NCBI GenBank assembly: GCA_964468685.1
Contig: CAYXUH010000001.1
Location: 1 to 40,556 of the forward strand
Source of the DNA: UBA6078 sp964468685
Lineage (GTDB): Bacteria; Desulfobacterota; Syntrophia; Syntrophales; UBA2210
Reading direction: 5' to 3'
DNA: 40,556 nucleotides
The notes under the pieces were generated by a model. It did not search any database, was not told where the DNA came from, and saw only the letters and a list, made by a program, of their open reading frames with translations. Within the stretch, counting starts at the first letter, position 1. The number at the start of each line of letters is the position of its first letter. The translations under genes and the position numbers were made by a program. Below are positions 15,495 through 23,672 of the stretch, one piece after another.

Positions 15495-15902
15495 GTGGAG
15501 AAAACGATCGACGACAGGACCCGCGAGATGGCTCAAAAGCTCTTCAGTGAGGGGGTTAAGATGGATCCCCCCTATCGGATGTGGAGGGAATTCGACCGGG
15601 AACTCGCCAACGATTTTTCACGCTTTATAACGGGGAACCTCTATTCGCGGACCATCCTTACTCTTCCGGAGAGGCAGATGGCCGCATGTGCCATGCTGGC
15701 CGCGCTTCGGGCCACGGATGAACTGAAACTGCACGTCAATGCAGCACTGAACGTCGGCTGTGATCCCAAAAAGCTGACGGAAATATTCTTCCAGCTCGCC
15801 ACCTACGCAGGAATGCCCACCGTCAACGAAGCCCTCGCGGTCTACCGCGATGCCCTGAAGGAAAGGGGGCAGTGGCCGATTGAAAGACCAGACGGAATAT
15901 AG
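15495..15902 (+). CDS. carboxymuconolactone decarboxylase family protein
   Basis: A 135-residue all-helical protein of the CMD/AhpD superfamily, visible in LYSRTILTLPERQMAACAML, ELKLHVNAALNVGCDPKKL and EIFFQLATYAGMPTVNEALA. It has the His of the decarboxylase branch and lacks the CxxC redox motif of AhpD. The start is GTG 15495, preceded by AGGAGAGG, 11 bases after the deacetylase stop. It overlaps mazG by 23 bases. As a member of the HyuA-deacetylase operon it may act on a product of those enzymes, but homologues have diverse or unknown roles. Confidence 0.85.
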   Translation: MEKTIDDRTREMAQKLFSEGVKMDPPYRMWREFDRELANDFSRFITGNLYSRTILTLPERQMAACAMLAALRATDELKLHVNAALNVGCDPKKLTEIFFQLATYAGMPTVNEALAVYRDALKERGQWPIERPDGI

Positions 15903-16680
15903 CGTCCACAGAATTGTTGAAATCATCGACAGGCTGAGAGCCCCGGACGGGTGCCCCTGGGACCGTCGGCAGGAACGGGCGGATGTCGGACGGTACATGC
16001 TGGAAGAGGTGTACGAGGTGATCGACGCGATAGACCAGACCTCCCCGGACGGGCTGAAGGAGGAACTCGGAGATGTCCTCTTCCAGATACTGTTCCTGGT
16101 GAAGATGGCGGAGGAGAAGGGAGAATTCACCATCGCCGACGTCGTGAACGGTATATCGGAAAAGATGATCTTTCGTCACCCCCACGTCTTCGAAAGCGCC
16201 CGGACCCTCGAGGTAGGAGAGGTTCGGGCCAACTGGGAACGTCTCAAGAACCGGGAACGGGGAAAGGAGGAGAATGAGCCCTCTCCAATCAACGCCGTGC
16301 CGCGCTCCATGCCCCCCCTCATGGCGGCACACAAGATAACCGACCGGGCGGCAAGAAAGGGCTTTAACTGGAAGGAGACGGCCAGTGTCTTGGAGAAAAT
16401 CGAGGAAGAGCTGTCAGAACTCAGGGAGGCCATTGCAGAGGGGAAGCAGGACCACATAGAGGGGGAGATCGGCGATATGTTCCTCTCTCTCGTCAATCTC
16501 TGCCGGTTCGTTCAAACGAATCCCGAAGACGCCCTCCGCTCCTCACTGGAAAGGTTCACCGCGAGATTCTCGTTTATCGAGGAGAGCCTGAAAAAGGAGG
16601 GCCGCTCTCCGCAGGACGCCACCATGGAAGAGATGGACCTGTTGTGGAATGCGGCAAAGGAGACAGAAAGGGATGGATAG
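15880..16680 (+). CDS. mazG: nucleoside triphosphate pyrophosphohydrolase MazG
   Basis: A 266-residue protein with the tandem MazG fold. The first domain (about 10-125) shows LRAPDGCPWDRRQ, EEVYEVIDAID and EELGDVLFQILFLV; the second (about 140-260) shows FNWKETASVLEKIEEELSEL and EIGDMFLSLVNLCRF. The EExxE and ExxD clusters bind Mg2+. It hydrolyses (d)NTPs to NMP and pyrophosphate in the cytoplasm and is thought to clean nucleotide pools or modulate stress. TTG 15880 is the only start that gives the full N-terminus; GGGGG lies about 10 bases upstream inside the CMD gene. Confidence 0.93.
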   Translation: MKDQTEYSVHRIVEIIDRLRAPDGCPWDRRQERADVGRYMLEEVYEVIDAIDQTSPDGLKEELGDVLFQILFLVKMAEEKGEFTIADVVNGISEKMIFRHPHVFESARTLEVGEVRANWERLKNRERGKEENEPSPINAVPRSMPPLMAAHKITDRAARKGFNWKETASVLEKIEEELSELREAIAEGKQDHIEGEIGDMFLSLVNLCRFVQTNPEDALRSSLERFTARFSFIEESLKKEGRSPQDATMEEMDLLWNAAKETERDG

Positions 16681-16686
16681 CAAACG

Positions 16687-16872
16687 ATGAAGTTTTTCCT
16701 CTGTATCATAGGCATGGTTCTGATCATAGAGGGTCTCCCCTACTTCGCCTTCCCCGAGAAGATCAAGTCGTACTTGATGAAGGTGTATGAAACCCCCGAG
16801 GGCACTCTCAGGATCATGGGATTGGTGGCGGTCATCGTCGGCCTGCTCCTCGTGTATCTTGGAAGGAGCTGA
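16687..16872 (+). CDS. DUF2065 family small membrane protein
   Basis: A 61-residue protein with two hydrophobic segments, about 3-21 (FFLCIIGMVLIIEGLPYFAF) and 42-58 (IMGLVAVIVGLLLVYLG), joined by a short polar loop EKIKSYLMKVYETPEGTLR. This layout matches DUF2065 inner-membrane proteins, often found near HflKC-type or MazG genes. The ATG is 6 bases after the mazG stop, so it is cotranscribed. Function unknown. Confidence 0.8.
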   Translation: MKFFLCIIGMVLIIEGLPYFAFPEKIKSYLMKVYETPEGTLRIMGLVAVIVGLLLVYLGRS

Positions 16873-16927
16873 GAGCCGTGAAACAAAGATATATAACACT
16901 GCGGCACGCCTGCTCGTTATGATACGA

Positions 16928-17023
16928 GTGGCTACTCATTTAGTCAGCCTGAAGCTGTTTAGATTGAAGGCTGTTAGCTCTTCGTGACCTAAATGCCTTC
17001 AGCCTGTCCACCTAAGTAGCTAC
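16928..17023. repeat. 96-bp MITE-like imperfect inverted repeat
   Basis: The first 36 bases match the reverse complement of the last 36 at 25 positions, with the ends GTGGCTACTC and AAGTAGCTAC. Inside lies a second perfect stem, TGAAGGC (16965-16971) against GCCTTCA (16995-17001). It has no coding capacity and fills the gap between the DUF2065 gene and queA. It looks like a decayed miniature transposable or REP-type element; no transposase is in the window. Confidence 0.5.
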
Positions 17024-17033
17024 CAATTCTCTA

Positions 17034-17063
17034 TTGACTTTACAGACCCTTTCTGGTTATTAC
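17034..17063 (+). promoter_or_regulatory. candidate queA promoter
   Basis: TTGACT at 17034-17039 and TATTAC at 17058-17063 are separated by 18 bases. Transcription would begin near 17070, only about 6 bases before the queA ATG. This fits the lack of an SD and suggests a nearly leaderless message. Confidence 0.4.
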
Positions 17064-17075
17064 CCCAACTTCGCC

Positions 17076-18104
17076 ATGAGAACAGAAGACTTTTACTACG
17101 ACCTCCCGGAGGAATTGATCGCGCAGAAGCCCTGTGAACGGAGAGACCATTCACGGATGATGGTGGTTGACCGGGCCTGCGGGTCTTTCGAATGCCGGCA
17201 TTTTTATGAACTCCCCGAATTCCTGGGCAGAGACGACTTGCTGGTCATCAACAACTCCCGGGTAATCCCCGCGAAGCTCTCCGGCAAAAAGGACACCGGC
17301 GCCACGATCGAACTCCTCCTTCTCGAAGAGAAGGGGGCACCCGCAACATGGGAGGTCCTGTTGAGGCCCGCCAAGCGGGTCGGGGTGGGAACCAGGATAT
17401 CCTTCAATGGCCGCTCGTGGGCGGAGATTCTGGAAAGAATTTCGGACAAAAAATGGATCGTTCGGTTCCACACTGAGAGCGGATTCGATACCTTTCTTGA
17501 GACATTCGGGAGCGCACCCCTCCCCCCCTACATAAAGAGGGGGAAAGGAAAGGCGCAGGACCCGGTGGATCTGCAGAGATATCAGACCATTTACGCGAAG
17601 CGCCCCGGATCGGTCGCCGCCCCCACCGCCGGGCTCCACTTTTCCGAAGAGATCCTGGAGGCACTGAAACGGCATAAGATCGACATTGCCGAGGTAACGC
17701 TGCACGTTGGATACGGAACCTTTCTCCCCGTCGAGGCCGAGCGAGTGGAGGACCACGAAATGGAGAGTGAGACCTTCGAGATAAGCGAGGTCGCGGCCGA
17801 AAAGATCAACAATGCCGGCAGGATCGTGGCTGTGGGAACAACGTCGATACGAACGCTGGAGGCGGTCTCCGATCCGGATGGGAGGGTGCACCCGGGGAAG
17901 GGGAAGACTTCCATCTTCATATACCCGGGCTATCATTTCAAGGCAGTGGACCGGGTGCTGACAAATTTTCATCTGCCGGCATCATCCCTCTTCCTCCTCG
18001 TCTCCGCCTTCGCGGGGAGAGATCTGATACGCAGGGCCTACGAGGCGGCAATAGAGGAGAGATTCCGGTTCTACAGCTACGGCGACTGTATGCTGATACT
18101 GTGA
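17076..18104 (+). CDS. queA: tRNA preQ1(34) S-adenosylmethionine ribosyltransferase-isomerase
   Basis: A 342-residue enzyme that transfers and isomerises the ribosyl group of SAM onto preQ1 at tRNA position 34, giving epoxyqueuosine. Family motifs are clear: DFYYDLPEELIAQKPCERRD, VINNSRVIPAKL, GSVAAPTAGLHFSEE, LHVGYGTFLPV, VGTTSIRTLE and LTNFHLPASSLFLLVSAFAG. ATG 17076 gives the standard N-terminus; the in-frame TTG at 17034 would add 14 residues overlapping the promoter. It lies directly upstream of tgt, the enzyme acting one step earlier. Confidence 0.97.
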   Translation: MRTEDFYYDLPEELIAQKPCERRDHSRMMVVDRACGSFECRHFYELPEFLGRDDLLVINNSRVIPAKLSGKKDTGATIELLLLEEKGAPATWEVLLRPAKRVGVGTRISFNGRSWAEILERISDKKWIVRFHTESGFDTFLETFGSAPLPPYIKRGKGKAQDPVDLQRYQTIYAKRPGSVAAPTAGLHFSEEILEALKRHKIDIAEVTLHVGYGTFLPVEAERVEDHEMESETFEISEVAAEKINNAGRIVAVGTTSIRTLEAVSDPDGRVHPGKGKTSIFIYPGYHFKAVDRVLTNFHLPASSLFLLVSAFAGRDLIRRAYEAAIEERFRFYSYGDCMLIL

Positions 18105-18180
18105 AGACAGGTCCAAGGATTCAAGGGATCGAGAGGTCAAGGAAAATACTAGAAAATTAAAAACAATCACGAAAGAAAAT

Positions 18181-19350
18181 ATGAGAACAAAAGACAGACC
18201 CCAAAAACAGGAATCCCAGGCTGATGGATTCGGATTCACGCTCCTCCACAAGGACCGTGGGTCGGAGGCGCGACTGGGAAGGATTACAACCCCCCACGGA
18301 GAAATCGACACCCCCGTCTTCATGCCGGTAGGAACCCAGGGAACGGTAAAATCGCTCACACCGGAGAGGGTCGCCGACTTGGGAGCACAGATAGTCCTCG
18401 GGAACACCTACCACCTTTACCTGAGACCGGGACACGAATTGATCCGAGAACTGGGGGGACTACACACGTTCATGAACTGGCACCGCCCCATCCTGACCGA
18501 CAGCGGCGGATTCCAGATATACAGCCTGGGAAAGCTGCGAAAAATAACGGAGGAGGGGTCATCCTTTCAGTCCCATATAGACGGTTCACGACACTTCATA
18601 AGCCCCGAGTCATGCATGGAGATCCAAGGGGCGCTGGGATCGGACATCATGATGTGCCTCGACGAATGCGTTTCATATCCCGCAGACTTCTCCTACGCGG
18701 AAAAATCACTTGACATGACACTGCGGTGGGCACGAAGATGCAAAACGGCCAGGGGGAATAACCAACAGGCCCTCTTCGGTATATCGCAGGGGGGGAAATA
18801 TGACATCCTGCGCAGGAGGGGTATAGAGGAACTGATAGCCATCGGGTTCGACGGCTACGCATTGGGGGGGATGAGCGTGGGCGAGCCCAAGGAGATCATG
18901 CGAGAGATAACCTCCACCTGCACCCCTCTCTTCCCCGAAGAAAAGCCGCGATACCTCATGGGGGTCGGGCTTCCGGAGGATCTCGTGGAATCCGTTTACC
19001 ATGGAATAGACATGTTTGACTGCGTAATGCCTACACGAAACGCACGCAACGGAATGCTGTTTACAAGCACAGGAAAAGTTGTTATAAGGAACGCTCGTTA
19101 TCGGGGGGATAGTGCGCCTATTGATAATAAATGTGACTGCTACACCTGCAGAAACTACTCACGGGCGTATCTCAGACACCTGTTTATCGCTGGGGAAATC
19201 CTGGCGATTGTTTTGAATACCATCCACAATATCAGATATTTCATGAATCTGATGCAAAAGATCAGAGAGGCGATACAAAACGACAATTACAAGGCCTTCA
19301 GAGATGGATTCATGTCCGGACTGCCGGACGCGGGGCCTGAAAACGATTAA
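18181..19350 (+). CDS. tgt: tRNA-guanine(34) transglycosylase
   Basis: Exchanges guanine 34 for preQ1 in GUN-anticodon tRNAs. The 389-residue protein has TPVFMPVGTQGTVK, the nucleophile region ILTDSGGFQIYSLGKLRKI, DECVSYPADFSYAEKS, YALGGMSVGEPKEIM, DMFDCVMPTRNARNG and the zinc site CDCYTCRNYSRAYLRHLF. The N-terminus carries about 18 extra polar residues before the usual FxLL start (FTLLHKD), so a slightly later start is possible. Together with queA it makes the queuosine pathway. The yajC-secD-secF genes follow, a very common bacterial arrangement. Confidence 0.97.
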   Translation: MRTKDRPQKQESQADGFGFTLLHKDRGSEARLGRITTPHGEIDTPVFMPVGTQGTVKSLTPERVADLGAQIVLGNTYHLYLRPGHELIRELGGLHTFMNWHRPILTDSGGFQIYSLGKLRKITEEGSSFQSHIDGSRHFISPESCMEIQGALGSDIMMCLDECVSYPADFSYAEKSLDMTLRWARRCKTARGNNQQALFGISQGGKYDILRRRGIEELIAIGFDGYALGGMSVGEPKEIMREITSTCTPLFPEEKPRYLMGVGLPEDLVESVYHGIDMFDCVMPTRNARNGMLFTSTGKVVIRNARYRGDSAPIDNKCDCYTCRNYSRAYLRHLFIAGEILAIVLNTIHNIRYFMNLMQKIREAIQNDNYKAFRDGFMSGLPDAGPEND

Positions 19351-19374
19351 AAACTTCAAGGAGGAACGGATACA

Positions 19375-19698
19375 ATGACCGGTATAGCATATGCGATGGG
19401 AGCAGGCGGAGGGGGCGGAGCAGCCCCTGGTGGAGATATGAATTTCATCTTTGTCATGGTCGCCATTTTCGCAATTTTTTACTTTCTTCTGATCCGGCCA
19501 CAGCAGAAGAAACAGAAAGAAACAAAGGCAATGCTGAGTACCCTCGCCCATGGGGATATGGTCATCACCGCGGGTGGACTGCATGGAAAGATTGCCGCCA
19601 TTACCGAGCAGATTGTGACCCTGGAAATAGCCGACAAGGTGAAGGTGAAGGTCTCACGGAGTCACGTCTCGGGCGTCACGCAGAAGGCAACTTCATAG
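19375..19698 (+). CDS. yajC: preprotein translocase subunit YajC
   Basis: A 107-residue inner-membrane protein with one transmembrane helix (about 22-40, MNFIFVMVAIFAIFYFLLIR), then the family motif RPQQKKQKE and a soluble domain with MLSTLAHGDMVITAGGLHGK. It associates with SecDF and the Sec translocon. The N-terminal 20 residues are rich in Gly and Ala. A strong AAGGAGG SD stands 10 bases before the ATG. It is 24 bases after tgt and 22 before secD. Confidence 0.95.
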   Translation: MTGIAYAMGAGGGGGAAPGGDMNFIFVMVAIFAIFYFLLIRPQQKKQKETKAMLSTLAHGDMVITAGGLHGKIAAITEQIVTLEIADKVKVKVSRSHVSGVTQKATS

Positions 19699-19720
19699 GG
19701 GAAAAGCGAAAGGAACTCAC

Positions 19721-21319
19721 ATGTCTGACAAAAACATTAAGGCACGGGGCATTGCAACGCTTGTCATCGTTGCAACCGCGTTATTCTTTCTTATACCCTC
19801 CATAACGCAGAATCTTCCCTCCATCTGGAAGAGCAACACGGACAAGGTCCATCTGGGGCTGGATCTCCAGGGAGGCATGCACCTGGTCCTGGAGGTGGAA
19901 ACCGAAAAGGCGGTTGAGAGCGCCATGGAACGAATCTCGAACGACCTGAAGGATACCCTCATGGAAAAAAGGGTCCGGTTCAAACATCTGGATCGGGAAC
20001 AGGGAATATTCACAACCCTTGAGTTGGCCAACAGGGAGGCACACACGCAGCTTGAAAAGACACTCAAGAACGAGTTTCCCATCCTTGAGATCAAGTCCTC
20101 GGAAGTAGTTGACGGCAGAGAAAAAGTCTGGCTGAAGATCAATGACAAACAGATCGAGGCGATAGAAAAGTTCGCCGTGGAGCAAAGCCTTGAGACGATA
20201 CGAAACAGGGTGGACGAGTTTGGCGTTTCCGAACCCGAGATAATCCCCCAGGGGAAGGATCGCATATTGATACAGCTTCCCGGAATCAAGGACCCGCAGA
20301 GGGCTATAAGCCTGATCGGGAAAACGGCACTCCTGGAATTCAAGCTCCTTGACGAGGAACACAGCATAGAAGAGGCGCTGGGCGGGAATATCCCCGATGA
20401 TGACACCATGGTCTACGGCTACAAGGTAGAGAGTGAAACGGGACGAAGAATAAGAATACCGTATCTGCTCAAGAAAAAAACCCTCCTGACAGGCGAATCC
20501 CTGGAAGATGCCAAGGTAACCATCAGCAACCGGTTCGGCGAACCGTATGTTTCTCTGACATTCGATTCCCAGGGCGCGAGGGATTTTGATAGGATAACGG
20601 CGCAGAATGTCAAGAAACGACTGGCAATCGTCCTAGACGGCGTGGTCCATTCCGCGCCCGTCATACAGGAGAGGATCTCAGGGGGCAACGCCCAGATCAC
20701 CGGAAGTTTTACCATGGACGAGGCACACGACCTGGCCATCGTCCTGAGGGCAGGCGCCCTGCCGGCCCCCGTCAAAATACTGGAGCAGAGGACCGTGGGA
20801 CCATCCCTCGGTCAGGACTCCATAGACAAGGGGATACTCTCTATCATTGTGGGGAGCATACTGGTCATACTGTTTATGGTGATGTACTATAACCTATCCG
20901 GGATCATCGCCGATATCGCGCTCTTCCTGAACATTATACTGATCATGGGGACCCTTGCCGCGTTCAGGGCAACGCTCACCCTCCCCGGGATCGCCGGTAT
21001 CGTGCTGACCATCGGCATGGCCGTGGACGCAAATGTCCTCATATTCGAGAGAATCCGGGAAGAACTGAGACTGGGCAAGTCCCCCCGGGCATCGATAGCG
21101 GGAGGATACTCGAAGGCCCTGCTCACCATCGTCGACGCAAACGTGACCACGCTTATCGCCGCCCTGGTGCTCTTCCAGTTCGGAACGGGACCGGTGAAGG
21201 GGTTTGCGGTTACACTCAGCATCGGTATCATATGCAGCATGTTCACCGCCATGTTTGTGACGAGGATCATCTACGACTATTTTGTCTGGGATAGAGATAT
21301 CAAAAAAATAAGCATATAA
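19721..21319 (+). CDS. secD: protein translocase subunit SecD
   Basis: A 532-residue inner-membrane protein that uses the proton motive force to help pull proteins through SecYEG. It has TM1 at about 12-30, then the periplasmic region with the signature LGLDLQGGMHLVLEVE, the P1 domain (ETIRNRVDEFGVSEPEIIPQ, RILIQLPGI) and SITGSF-like DGVVHSAPVIQERISGG. Five more helices form the C-terminus (from about 375), including GMAVDANVLIFERIREEL. The length is within the usual range for a two-gene SecD/SecF arrangement. The SD AAGGA lies 6 bases before the ATG. Confidence 0.97.
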   Translation: MSDKNIKARGIATLVIVATALFFLIPSITQNLPSIWKSNTDKVHLGLDLQGGMHLVLEVETEKAVESAMERISNDLKDTLMEKRVRFKHLDREQGIFTTLELANREAHTQLEKTLKNEFPILEIKSSEVVDGREKVWLKINDKQIEAIEKFAVEQSLETIRNRVDEFGVSEPEIIPQGKDRILIQLPGIKDPQRAISLIGKTALLEFKLLDEEHSIEEALGGNIPDDDTMVYGYKVESETGRRIRIPYLLKKKTLLTGESLEDAKVTISNRFGEPYVSLTFDSQGARDFDRITAQNVKKRLAIVLDGVVHSAPVIQERISGGNAQITGSFTMDEAHDLAIVLRAGALPAPVKILEQRTVGPSLGQDSIDKGILSIIVGSILVILFMVMYYNLSGIIADIALFLNIILIMGTLAAFRATLTLPGIAGIVLTIGMAVDANVLIFERIREELRLGKSPRASIAGGYSKALLTIVDANVTTLIAALVLFQFGTGPVKGFAVTLSIGIICSMFTAMFVTRIIYDYFVWDRDIKKISI

Positions 21320-21354
21320 CAAAAAAGCTAATCCTGACTGGAACGGAGACAGTA

Positions 21355-22275
21355 ATGGAAATTATACGGCCCGGAATTAATATTGACCTTGTGGGAAAGA
21401 TGAAGATCGCTTTTGTAGCCTCACTGATTGCGATAGGCATCAGCATACTATCCCTGTTGTTGCATGGGGGACCCAATCTGGGCATAGATTTTGCTGGCGG
21501 AACGCTGGTACAGATAAAATTCTCCCAGGAAACAGATGCGGACACCATCCGGGGAGCCCTCAAGACCGTCGATCTCGGAAACAGCGTTATCCAGCGCTTT
21601 GGATACAAGGACAACAAAGAATTCCTGATCAAAACGGAGAAATCCAGCTCCGCGCTCGAGGGGCTGTCCGGCAGGATCACGGAGGCACTGAGCACATCGT
21701 ACGGCAAGGAAGACTTCGAGATACGGAGGGTCGAGGTCGTGGGACCGAAGGTGGGCAGTGACCTGAGACAAAAAGGTCTGCTGGCCATGTTGTATGCGGT
21801 GATAGGGATACTGATCTACGTTACCTGGAGATTTGAACTGCGCTATGCCGTCGGGGCAATCGTGGCCCTCATCCACGATGTCGTCATCACCGTCGGGGTC
21901 TTTTCCCTCCTGGGCAAGGAGTTTACCCTCCCCATCATTGCGGCCCTGCTCACGATCATAGGTTATTCCCTCAATGACACCATCGTCGTATATGACAGGA
22001 TACGGGAGAACATCAAAGGGGCACGGAAGCAGCCTATGAAAGAGGTCGTAAATTCGAGCATAAACCAGGTCCTGAGCAGAACGGTACTGACATCAGTTAC
22101 AACTCTGATGGTCGTGCTTGCCCTGTTTTTCCTGGGTGGGGCGGTGATCCATGACTTTGCCTTCGCCCTCTTGGTAGGAATACTCGTCGGCACGTATTCC
22201 TCCGTATTTGTGGCCAGCCCCACGGTTCTGGTCTGGGAAACCATCAGCCCTTCAAAGGAAAAGAGGAAACAATAA
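21355..22275 (+). CDS. secF: protein translocase subunit SecF
   Basis: A 306-residue partner of SecD. It has TM1 near 20-38, the signature LGIDFAGGTLVQIKF, a small periplasmic domain, and five C-terminal helices with YVTWRFELRYAVGAIVALIH and ALLTIIGYSLNDTIVVYDRI, the SecF-type core motif. The C-terminus ends in a short basic tail. It starts 36 bases after secD behind an ACGGAG SD and is followed with one base between by the DUF456 gene. Confidence 0.97.
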   Translation: MEIIRPGINIDLVGKMKIAFVASLIAIGISILSLLLHGGPNLGIDFAGGTLVQIKFSQETDADTIRGALKTVDLGNSVIQRFGYKDNKEFLIKTEKSSSALEGLSGRITEALSTSYGKEDFEIRRVEVVGPKVGSDLRQKGLLAMLYAVIGILIYVTWRFELRYAVGAIVALIHDVVITVGVFSLLGKEFTLPIIAALLTIIGYSLNDTIVVYDRIRENIKGARKQPMKEVVNSSINQVLSRTVLTSVTTLMVVLALFFLGGAVIHDFAFALLVGILVGTYSSVFVASPTVLVWETISPSKEKRKQ

Positions 22276-22276
22276 T

Positions 22277-22789
22277 TTGCCTCTCCTCGAAGCAGCCGGG
22301 TTTACGATATTTGTTGTCATATTATTTATTGGAGTTTTTTCCATTGTACTCGGCTTTCCGGGGACATTCCTGATACTGGGTGATGTTGTTGTCTACTCTC
22401 TGATAACCGGATTCGAGAAGATCGGGTTTAAGCTCATTATCACGCTTGTTATTATTTCACTCCTGGCGGAGGCTGTGGATTTTTTCCTGGGGGTCGCAGG
22501 CGCTAGAAAATACGGTTCTTCAAAGAGAGGCGTCGTATTGTCTATCATCGGGGGAATCATAGGGGTCATCGTTATGGCCCCTATCTTACTCGGGCTCGGC
22601 GCCGTAATCGGCGCCTTTCTCGGAGGCTTCGCAGGGGCCTTCCTGGGAGAATATCTGGAACAGAGGAAATTAAAGCCGGCCCTCAGGGCGGGATATGGCG
22701 CCCTGATGGGGAGAATAGCGGGGGTACTGGTCAAGGGATCTTTAGCAATCGTAATGATTGTGATAACGATGTCGGCGGTCTATTTTTGA
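22277..22789 (+). CDS. DUF456 family membrane protein
   Basis: A 170-residue hydrophobic protein with about four transmembrane segments and glycine zipper-like stretches (SIIGGIIGVIVMAPILLGLG, FLGGFAGAFLGEYLEQRK). The pattern, including LGFPGTFLILGDVVV near the N-terminus, matches DUF456 proteins of unknown function. The start is taken as TTG 22277, two bases after the secF stop, with AGAGG upstream; longer in-frame starts would run back into secF. Cotranscription with secDF is likely. Confidence 0.78.
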   Translation: MPLLEAAGFTIFVVILFIGVFSIVLGFPGTFLILGDVVVYSLITGFEKIGFKLIITLVIISLLAEAVDFFLGVAGARKYGSSKRGVVLSIIGGIIGVIVMAPILLGLGAVIGAFLGGFAGAFLGEYLEQRKLKPALRAGYGALMGRIAGVLVKGSLAIVMIVITMSAVYF

Positions 22790-22829
22790 ATATCCTGTAG
22801 GAACAATTCTTTAGGAAACAGGGAACGAT

Positions 22830-23444
22830 ATGGGGGAAAACAGGAAAAGCGTAGTCAGGGAGTACGCGGAAGCGATCATCGTAGCGATACTCATAGCTCT
22901 CTTTATCAGGACCTTCGTCGTCCAGGCATTTAAGATCCCCTCCGGCTCGATGAAACCAACCCTCCAGATAGGAGACCATCTGCTCGTCAACAAATTCACC
23001 TACGGGATCAAACTCCCATTCATACGGAAGACGCTGGTACCCATCGATGATCCAAAGAGAGAAGATATCGTCGTCTTTATATATCCGGCAGACAGGAAAA
23101 AAGATTTCATAAAAAGAGTTGTTGGTGTGGCTGGCGACACGATCGAGATACGAAATAAAAAGATATATCTGAATGGATCTCCCTATGATGACGGCCACGG
23201 TGTGTATACCGACACCCTGTTCTTTCCCTCGTCAATACAACCGCGCGATAATTTTGGGCCCGTCACGGTCCCGGACGAACATATATTCGTTATGGGAGAC
23301 AACAGAGATCAGAGCTACGACAGCAGGTTCTGGGGATTTGTAGACCTGGAAGATGTCCTGGGTAAGGCCTTCATCATATACTGGTCCTGGGATAAAAATA
23401 ACAAAGATATCAGATGGAGCAGAATAGGCAGGACCCTCCACTAA
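22830..23444 (+). CDS. lepB: signal peptidase I
   Basis: A 204-residue membrane-bound serine protease that removes signal peptides from Sec and Tat substrates. One N-terminal transmembrane helix (about 13-31) precedes the catalytic Ser40 (IPSGSMKPTL) and catalytic Lys95 (KRVVGVAGDTIEI). Downstream motifs PDEHIFVMGDNRDQSYDSRFWG match box E. AGGGA precedes the ATG. It ends the Sec gene group; the next gene is set off by a promoter and terminator region. Confidence 0.97.
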   Translation: MGENRKSVVREYAEAIIVAILIALFIRTFVVQAFKIPSGSMKPTLQIGDHLLVNKFTYGIKLPFIRKTLVPIDDPKREDIVVFIYPADRKKDFIKRVVGVAGDTIEIRNKKIYLNGSPYDDGHGVYTDTLFFPSSIQPRDNFGPVTVPDEHIFVMGDNRDQSYDSRFWGFVDLEDVLGKAFIIYWSWDKNNKDIRWSRIGRTLH

Positions 23445-23450
23445 AACCCC

Positions 23451-23479
23451 TTGACAGAAAACACAAACACTGGTACCTG
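23451..23479 (+). promoter_or_regulatory. candidate promoter of the pyr leader
   Basis: A perfect TTGACA at 23451-23456 is followed after 17 bases by TACCTG with an upstream TGG that could act as an extended -10. The -10 match is weak; TATATA at 23496 is an alternative. Either would place the terminator at 23560-23595 inside the leader of pyrR. Confidence 0.35.
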
Positions 23480-23524
23480 TAGCGAGCCAAGTGGATATAT
23501 AAATTGCAGTAAAAAGGGTTCCCG

Positions 23525-23653
23525 ATGCTTTTGGATGTTCTAATAGAAAAGGGTAGCAGAAGGCCTTCTCATCTTTGTGGGAAGGCCTTTTTTTTGAGCA
23601 AACCCTCTGGGATAATAACGTTGGAAGTGATCAGAACCGTTTTATCTGCCTGA
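23525..23653 (+). CDS. possible leader ORF through the pyr terminator
   Basis: A 42-codon ORF starts at ATG 23525 with AAGGG 6 bases upstream, runs through both arms of the terminator at 23560-23595, uses its T-run as two TTT codons followed by TTG (GKAFFLSK), and stops 19 bases before pyrR. In enteric pyrBI a leader ORF also crosses a terminator preceded by U-rich pausing sites, so a translating ribosome can block the hairpin. Here the idea rests only on position and SD; codon evidence is too short to judge. Confidence 0.3.
   Translation: MLLDVLIEKGSRRPSHLCGKAFFLSKPSGIITLEVIRTVLSA
23560..23595 (+). terminator. intrinsic terminator between lepB and pyrR
   Basis: A 12-bp stem (AAGGCCTTCTCA against TGGGAAGGCCTT, one T-G wobble) with a 6-base loop is followed by a T-run; eight Ts cover 23588-23595. 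It could end the lepB transcript, attenuate pyrR-pyrB-pyrC transcription, or both. The presence of PyrR downstream favours an attenuator, but no clear PyrR-binding loop or antiterminator was found. Confidence 0.85.
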
Positions 23654-23672
23654 CAGGTTAAGGGATGCAGAC

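Noticed and set aside
23445..23672. Classical PyrR-binding loop
   Set aside because: I searched the leader by eye for the conserved purine-rich hairpin loop and found none; only the terminator is convincing.
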